From Mastigamoeba balamuthi (lineage: Eukaryota > Evosea > Mastigamoebida > Mastigamoebidae): a stretch of DNA of 21,972 nt. Both the position numbers and the translations under genes were made by a program. Where the stretch lies: assembly GCA_902651635.1 (NCBI GenBank), contig CACRSC010000050.1, positions 207,635 through 229,606 of the forward strand, read 5' to 3'. The notes under the pieces were generated by a model, which did not search any database, was not told where the DNA came from, and worked only from the letters and a program-made list of their open reading frames with translations. Below, in pieces: positions 16,799 through 21,972 of this stretch (the first letter of the stretch is position 1; every line of letters begins with the position of its first letter).

Positions 16799-19700
16799 AT
16801 GGCGGACGAGGCGGACACGGCACCCGCGCCGCCCACCGCCCCCGACGCTTCTCCGAGCGACGCCCCGTCGCCCTGCTGCTGCCCAGCGCCCGCCGACGCT
16901 CTCGCGGCGCCCGCAGCGCCCGCGGCGCCCGAGCCGACCGCTGCGGAGCCCCAGGCGCCGCCCACGCCCCCGACGGTTCTGCCGCCGCCCAGCACCCCCC
17001 CTGCCGAGTCTCCTCCGGTTCCCAGCGCTCTCGACGCCGCCAGCGGGCCCCCGAGTTTGGTGCGCCTGCGGGGTGGAGTGGGCTCCCCCCCATTGGATTG
17101 GACGTTTCTGTGCGGTTTTCGGGACAACTCCCCACCGCTTATCGTCGCCCGCGGGCCCACGGGGAGCGGGTCGTGCGCGTTCGAGACGCGTCTCGGGCCC
17201 GCGGAAGAGGCCCTGCGGTGTTTCCGCGGTTTTTTGCGGTTCCTGTGGGGGCGAGATCTGAAATCGCGCATAAAGGGGCCAGTGCGGGGCTGCGCAGGCG
17301 GCGGCAGGCAGCAACGGCGGTTGTGGGGGGGTCCCACCGGGTCTGAGCGTTTATTCGCGCGTGCCCAGCGGTTTACCGGCGCGGTTGGCCCCTGCCCTCC
17401 CGTGTGCCCGCGTGCAGGGCCCTACAACGGTCGCCTCACGGCGGGGCCCCTGCGTCAGTGGGAAGAGGGGGAAGGGCCACCCGACAAGTGGCGAGCAAAA
17501 AATCTGACGGAAAATATCGCGCTGTGGGGAAAATCTCTACTGGCAGGCCGAGGCCGAGCGGTCCGAGGAGGACAAGTCCGCTCGGCAGCACCGCCACAAG
17601 CACAAGCACAGGCACAAGCGCCGGGGCGGGGACGAGGAGGGCACGCCCGGGTCGTCGGCGTCGACGGCGTCTGCGGCGTCGTGCGGCGGGGGCGTCGAGC
17701 GGAGCGCCAGCGCGGGGGCCAAGGCCCTCAGCCCCGAGGACACGGCCCGCAAGTGGCTCGCCGAGCAGACCCGCGACACGCGCTTCACGGACCCCGCGAC
17801 GCCGCTCACCTCGCTGCTCGCCGACGGCACCGTCCTCTGCAAGTGCGCTCCCCTCTGCCGCTGCCTCGCGTTGTCTCGCGTTGTCTCGCGTTGTCCCGCG
17901 TTGTCTCGCGTTGTCTCGCGTTGCCTGTCGGTGTCTGTGCCGAGTGTGCGAGCGAGCGGTCTGCGAGTGCCCAGCAGTGTGTGCGGACTGCCAGGCTCCC
18001 ACGTGGAGCGGGTGCCAGCAGTGTGCGCCATAGCGTTGGCTCGTTGTTGCCTTTGGTTGCGTGCGTTTGTCGCTGTGTCGTGTGTGCCAGTGCCAGTGCC
18101 AATGTGGGCTTCTCTATGCGTTGCACTCTTCCGTGTGCGGACTGCGTGCCAGAACAGTGTGTGTGCCCTCGTGCGAGGGCGCACTCGTCGATACCTTCGT
18201 TTTTTCGTGTGCCGTGTGCCCGAGTGCGCGTTGCCATTGCGGACTTCGCTACGCTCTGCACCCCGCAGCTCAGGGACTGGCGCTAACGTGGCCCTCGCAG
18301 GCTGCTCAACAAGTTCTTCCCCGACACTGTCGTGGTGCCGCACGCGTCGGCCATCCCCTTCAAGCAGATGGTGCGCCGGCCGCTCTGGCGCGCCTCCCCT
18401 CAGCCCCAGCGCTGACGGACCCCACGCCCCCCCGGCGAGCACAGGAGGCCGTGCAGAGGTACCTCGACGGGTGCAGGAAGGTGGGCGCGCAGGAGCACCA
18501 CATGTTCGCCTCGTCGGCCATGTACGAGGGCCGCGACCTGCACTGCGTCGTCGGCAACGTGCTGTGGCTCCAGCGCGCGTCGACGTCGTCGCAGGGCGGC
18601 CTCTCCGAGGGCACGCCGCCCGCGCCCGCCAAGGTGACCTCTGTGCGCCGCTCCAAGTCGATGGCCGCGATCAAGTTCTCGCCGCCGCCGTCGTACGAGA
18701 GCCTCGAGCAGGCCGCCGACGAGGCCGCCAAGGTGCGGTACTCCGAGTCGGCGCAGGGGCTGCCGGGCAGGGCGCGGCTGGCAGACGTCACGCGCCAGGA
18801 CGACGACGCGCGGGTCAAGTCGGAGCTCATGTACAACACCGACGTCGAGCAGTCGGTCCGCGAGTGGATCGCAGCGGTGCTCGAGGAGCCGCACCTCTTC
18901 GACAACGCGCCGTCGATCACCTCGGCGCTCAAGTCGGGCGTCATCCTCTGCAGGTATCCCGCACTCTCTTCCTTCCCGCCCCCGGCAGTTGGCTCTACGT
19001 GCGCATCCCGTCGGATATGCGCACTTGATTTCGCTCTCCTGCTGTGCTCAGTTGTGCTGTGTGCCTTGCCTTGACGTTTCTGTCGATTTTCCGTGTTTTT
19101 GGCCTCATTTCGGGTCAATACGTTCGTTGCATCAATTGGTAACGTCCAGCACGCGCGCAGGCTGGTGAACAAGATCAAGCCCGGGCTGGTGTCCAAGATA
19201 CACAAGATGAACGTGCCGTTTATGCAGCTCGAGAACCTGAACCACTACATGGAGGCCTGCAAGGCGCTGGGCATACGGGACAGCGACCTGTTCATGCCGT
19301 CGGACCTCTTCGAGGGCAAGAACATGACCGTCGTCGTCAACCACCTCTACGTCTTCGCCACGTCGCTGCACCGCATGGGCAAGGTCTCGGTCGCCATCCG
19401 CAGCACCAAGGCCTCGCGCTCGCTCTTCAGCCAGATCCTCGTCAAGGAGCAGCTCGACGACGTCAGCTCGGCCGCCTCCTCGCCCTCGGACGTCGCCGAG
19501 CTCGAGCAGCACCGCGAGCTGCTCGCGTGGGTCCGTCGCGCCCTCCCTCTCCCTCTCCCTCTCCCTCTCCCTCTCCCTCTCCCTCTCCCTCTCCCTCTCC
19601 CTCTCCCTCTCCCTCTCCCTCTCTGCACTCTGGACTGACCGACGCCCGTTGCGCACCTGCAGGCCAACAAGAAGATGGAGGGGCTGGGCGTCGCGATGGA

Positions 19701-21665
19701 GAACTTCGGGGCCGACGTGCGCAACGGAGTGAAGCTGCTGAGGCTCGTCGAGTGCGTGACCAAGACGCAGCTGCCGGCGTACGACGAGAGCCCCAAGATC
19801 ATGTGGAGCGCCATGCAGAACGCCTGCCTGCTGTTCCGCATCGTCATGCAGAGCACGTTCTCGTCGCTCGACTGCTGCACGCCGCAGGACATTGTGCTGG
19901 GCAACGGCCGCAGGGTCGCCAGCCTCGTCGCCTACCTGCGCGAGCGCTTCGACCTCGACTACGCGTTCATGCGCCTCCTCAACGACGGCGAGGACAAGAT
20001 GGTGCGCACCCCCGTACCCCCACCATGCCACTCGTGCTCTGTGCCAGGCGTGCTTGCGCATTGCGAGGGCTGTGCTGTTCAGGCAGGGCGTTCACAGACC
20101 ATCGCTTTTTCTTCATTTTGCCTTCTTGAAAAGTTACTTGAATTCTGCGATAATATTGCGTCACAAATTACTCTGCCCAGTGTCCACATTCAATTGCTTT
20201 TGCTTTGCAGATTTGTAATTGCACTTTTGCCTTCAATTTTGAAATAGAAGCCCGCTCGATTATGCCCGAGAGCGAATGGGCAAAACAATCATCACCCTTG
20301 GCCTCTCTCTCTTACCCGCTGCCCCTCCAGATCACGCTGGAGGAGGCGTCCGAGTGCGACGAGTCGTCCGCGGGGTCTCCCGAGCAGCGGGGGCTGCGAT
20401 CGAAGTCCCCGAACCCCCGCAGGTTCCCCTCGACCCTGAGGCTGCTGGGGTCGCAGCAGCAGCCCGCAGGCGCCTCCCCGCAGCCCCTCAAGTCGCCGGC
20501 CAAGCCCCCGTCGTCGTCGCCGTCGACGCTGTCGCCGCAGTCGACGCCGGCGTCGGGCGAGCCGAAGATGTCCAAGGCCGAGGCGGAGCGCGTGCTGCGT
20601 GCGCGCACGGCGATGCGCAAGCGCGTGGCCGACGAGATCCTGCAGACCGAGGAGAGCTACTCGACGTCGCTCGACTCGCTGGTGCGCGACCTGATCACGC
20701 CGCTGCAGGCCGCGTGGCTGCGGGCGTCGCGGTCGCGGCGCGAGTCGGTGGCGCCCGACGAGATGGAGGCGATCTTCGCGAACCTCGAGGCCATCGCGGT
20801 GTTCCACCGGGAGTTCCTGACGGACCTGCGGATGCGCATGTCTGTCTGGGGCGGCGAGGCGACGCTGGGCGACGTCTTCCTGCTCAAGGCCGACGCGATG
20901 GCCTGCTACGGGCCGTACCTGCGCAACTACGCGGGGTCGATCGTCAGCGTGCACTACCTGGCGGCCAAGTCGCCCGCGTTCCTGGCGGCCGTGCGGGACT
21001 TTGAGGCGCGGCAGGCCAACAAGCTGACGCTGCAGAGCTTCCTGGTGATGCCCGTGCAGCGCCTGCCGCGCTACCTGCTGCTGCTCAAGGAGCTGCGCAA
21101 GTTCACGCCCAAGCAGCACGCCGACCGCGCGCTGCTGCAGGCGGCCGAGAAGGCGCTGCTGGCCGTCACGGAGCGCATCAACAGCGGCGTCGACCCGCGC
21201 TCGGGCGACGCCGCGCGCCGGGCCATCGCCATCGCCGAGAGCATCGAGGGCCTCGAGGCCTGCGGCGTCGCGCTGGTCAGCGCCGACAGGCGGCCCGTGC
21301 GCGAGGGCCGCCTCGTGCGATTGGAGAAGAAGGGCTCGCGGCTGGGCCACAGCCCCTACTGCTTCCTCTTCACCGACGTGCTCGTGCTCTGCGAGCAGTC
21401 CAAGGCGCCCCGGTCCCCCGCGCAGCCCTTTGCGCTCATCGAGGTCGCGGCCATCGCGCGCGTCGCCCGCGTGGCCGTGTCGGCCAAGAGGGAGCACGCG
21501 CTGCTGCTCATGGACGCGGCCAAGCGCAAGCCCCGCTGGACCCTCGAGTTCGCCTCGGACGAGGAGCGCGCGCTCTGGGAGAAGGACCTCGGCGCCACCG
21601 TCGCCGCCAACGCCACCAGGGCCACCTCGCCCGCCCAGAGGCTCGTGCTCGACGACGCCAAGTGA
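16799..21665 (+). CDS. Triple calponin-homology RhoGEF (CH-CH-CH-DH-PH), Trix-like
   Basis: Exons 16799-17059, 17547-17842, 18301-18370, 18445-18953, 19161-19530, 19663-20001 and 20331-21665 give 1059 residues. A Pro/Ala-rich N-terminus and a His/Lys/Arg tract (100-111) precede three CH domains: about 148-255 (LLADGTVLCKLLNKFFPDT), 342-452 (SGVILCRLVNKIKPG) and 494-600 (VRNGVKLLRLVECV). A Ser/Pro linker leads to a DH domain (712-901) with the hallmark MPVQRLPRYLLLLKEL, then a PH domain (936-1040; SPYCFLFTDVLVLC, WEKDL). DH-PH units load GTP on Rho/Rac GTPases; tandem CH domains bind or bundle F-actin. Dictyostelium Trix has a triple CH array and acts in actin-linked endocytic traffic. The TGA at 21663-21665 may be intronic, with the gene continuing past the window. 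Exon 1 to 2 joining is least certain. Confidence 0.9.
17149..17204. repeat. GC-rich inverted repeat enclosing a 14-base palindrome
   Basis: CCGCGGGCCC (17149-17158) and GGGCCCGCGG (17195-17204) are exact reverse complements. Between them is the perfect palindrome CGAGACGCGTCTCG (17182-17195), sharing one base with the right arm. It lies in the 487-base first intron of the RhoGEF gene. A cruciform or RNA hairpin could form. Confidence 0.8.
17864..17923 (+). repeat. Decamer tandem repeat, six copies of TCTCGCGTTG
   Basis: Six contiguous ten-base units of TCTCGCGTTG, with single changes in unit 1 (CCTCGCGTTG) and unit 4 (TCCCGCGTTG). They begin 22 bases after the donor of the 458-base second intron of the RhoGEF gene. 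Confidence 0.9.
19545..19624 (+). repeat. Hexamer microsatellite (CCCTCT)n
   Basis: About 13 uninterrupted CCCTCT units lie inside the 132-base intron 19531-19662 of the RhoGEF gene and fill most of it. The intron starts GTCCGT, and the CAG acceptor follows about 38 bases after the repeat. Confidence 0.95.
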
Positions 21666-21972
21666 GCGTTGCCGCTGCCGCTGCCGTCGCCTCCCTTCCC
21701 AGTCCCGCCGATACCCCGACACGCACAACACACAACACCCCCTCGGGAACCAACTTTGCTACTTAGTGTACCGCACGCACAGAAGGGCTCTGGCCAACAG
21801 CCGCAACTGCGCCCGGGGTGTCTTGCTGTCCCTGGTACCACGCGCGCGTCCCCAGTAGCATCCTGGCCCTGCCCCTTCTCCCGCAGGCCCTGGCCCAGCG
21901 CCGCCGGACCCGCAGACACTTGGTGGTCCTGCCCGGATTGTGAGGGCCGTGAGCCACACTGGAGATCAGCCC
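21666..21972. other. Downstream of the RhoGEF stop: 3' flank or a further intron and exon
   Basis: If the TGA at 21663-21665 is the true stop, this is 3' flank. If GTGAGC at 21662-21667 is a donor, 21662-21886 is a 225-base intron ending in a pyrimidine-rich CCCTTCTCCCGCAG acceptor. No canonical AATAAA is visible. Minus-strand frames here have no recognisable domain. Confidence 0.6.
21887..21972 (+). CDS. Candidate extra 3' exon of the RhoGEF gene, runs off the right edge
   Basis: Joining the frame after GCC AA at 21661 to an acceptor CAG at 21884-21886 restores AAG and continues open to the window end: a Pro-rich start, then ADTWWSCPDCEGREPHWRSA. The paired Trp and CxxC resemble the start of a zinc-binding module, but the second ligand pair would lie beyond the window, so no family can be named. 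Without a transcript this remains an alternative to termination at 21665. Confidence 0.4.

Noticed and set aside
16799-18286. RhoGEF exon 1 read straight through as one 495-codon protein
   Set aside because: The frame leaves the CH-domain register. The CH exons need splicing at 17059/17547 and 17842/18301, with consistent phases.
19545-19624. CCCTCT array as an interstitial telomere repeat
   Set aside because: It is not a known telomere unit, lies wholly within an intron and has no subtelomeric context.
20276-21731. Long frames overlapping the DH-PH exon on both strands (242 and 479 codons)
   Set aside because: They are low-complexity shadows of the RhoGEF coding frame, which alone shows the DH and PH motifs.
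1-21972. Mobile elements, CRISPR arrays, rRNA
   Set aside because: No transposase, reverse transcriptase, terminal repeats, spaced direct repeats or rRNA core sequences were seen on either strand.

Overview
This is a GC-rich nuclear window from a eukaryotic protist. Genes are interrupted by short spliceosomal introns (51 to 487 bases in my models, 25 in total), codons are strongly GC-biased at third positions, and there are no bacterial operons or ribosome binding sites. The best lineage marker is a triple-calponin-homology RhoGEF resembling Dictyostelium Trix, which points to Amoebozoa. A ciliary coiled-coil protein of the MNS1/TPH type suggests a lineage that still builds flagella. Promoter boxes resembling the Entamoeba TATA variant make a flagellated archamoeba (Mastigamoeba-like or Pelomyxa-like) my preferred guess, but that is inference.

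Layout, left to right: the 5' end of an unknown gene (1-110, minus); a 778-base gap with purine-rich tracts; an unknown two-exon gene (890-1667, minus); a 788-base gap; an endosomal-type Na+/H+ exchanger with eight exons, one of 12 bases (2456-4868, minus); a single-exon MYND zinc-finger protein (4996-5775, minus) divergent from a two-exon polytopic membrane protein (6020-6896, plus); a 1368-residue secreted type I membrane protein with disintegrin-like cysteine repeats (7229-11882, minus); a 738-base gap holding a candidate structured RNA; an MNS1-like coiled-coil protein with six coding exons (12621-14736, minus); a PTAR1-like prenyltransferase alpha-repeat protein (15022-16507, minus) divergent from the Trix-like RhoGEF (16799-21665 or beyond, plus).

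The genes do not form one pathway. Several themes suit an actin-driven phagotroph with flagella: Rac/Rho activation on actin, endosomal pH control, a large adhesive surface protein, prenyltransferase machinery (which in other organisms modifies Rab/Rho GTPases) and axoneme structure.

Exon structures were derived by hand from reading-frame phase and remembered family alignments; no transcript data were available. The points most worth checking are the 5' splice-site consensus (C at intron position +4 in 21 of 25 introns), the RhoGEF stop codon that lies inside a splice donor, the 12-base microexon, the start-codon-only exon, a GC-AG intron, and a TATA-plus-hairpin unit in a gene-free stretch.
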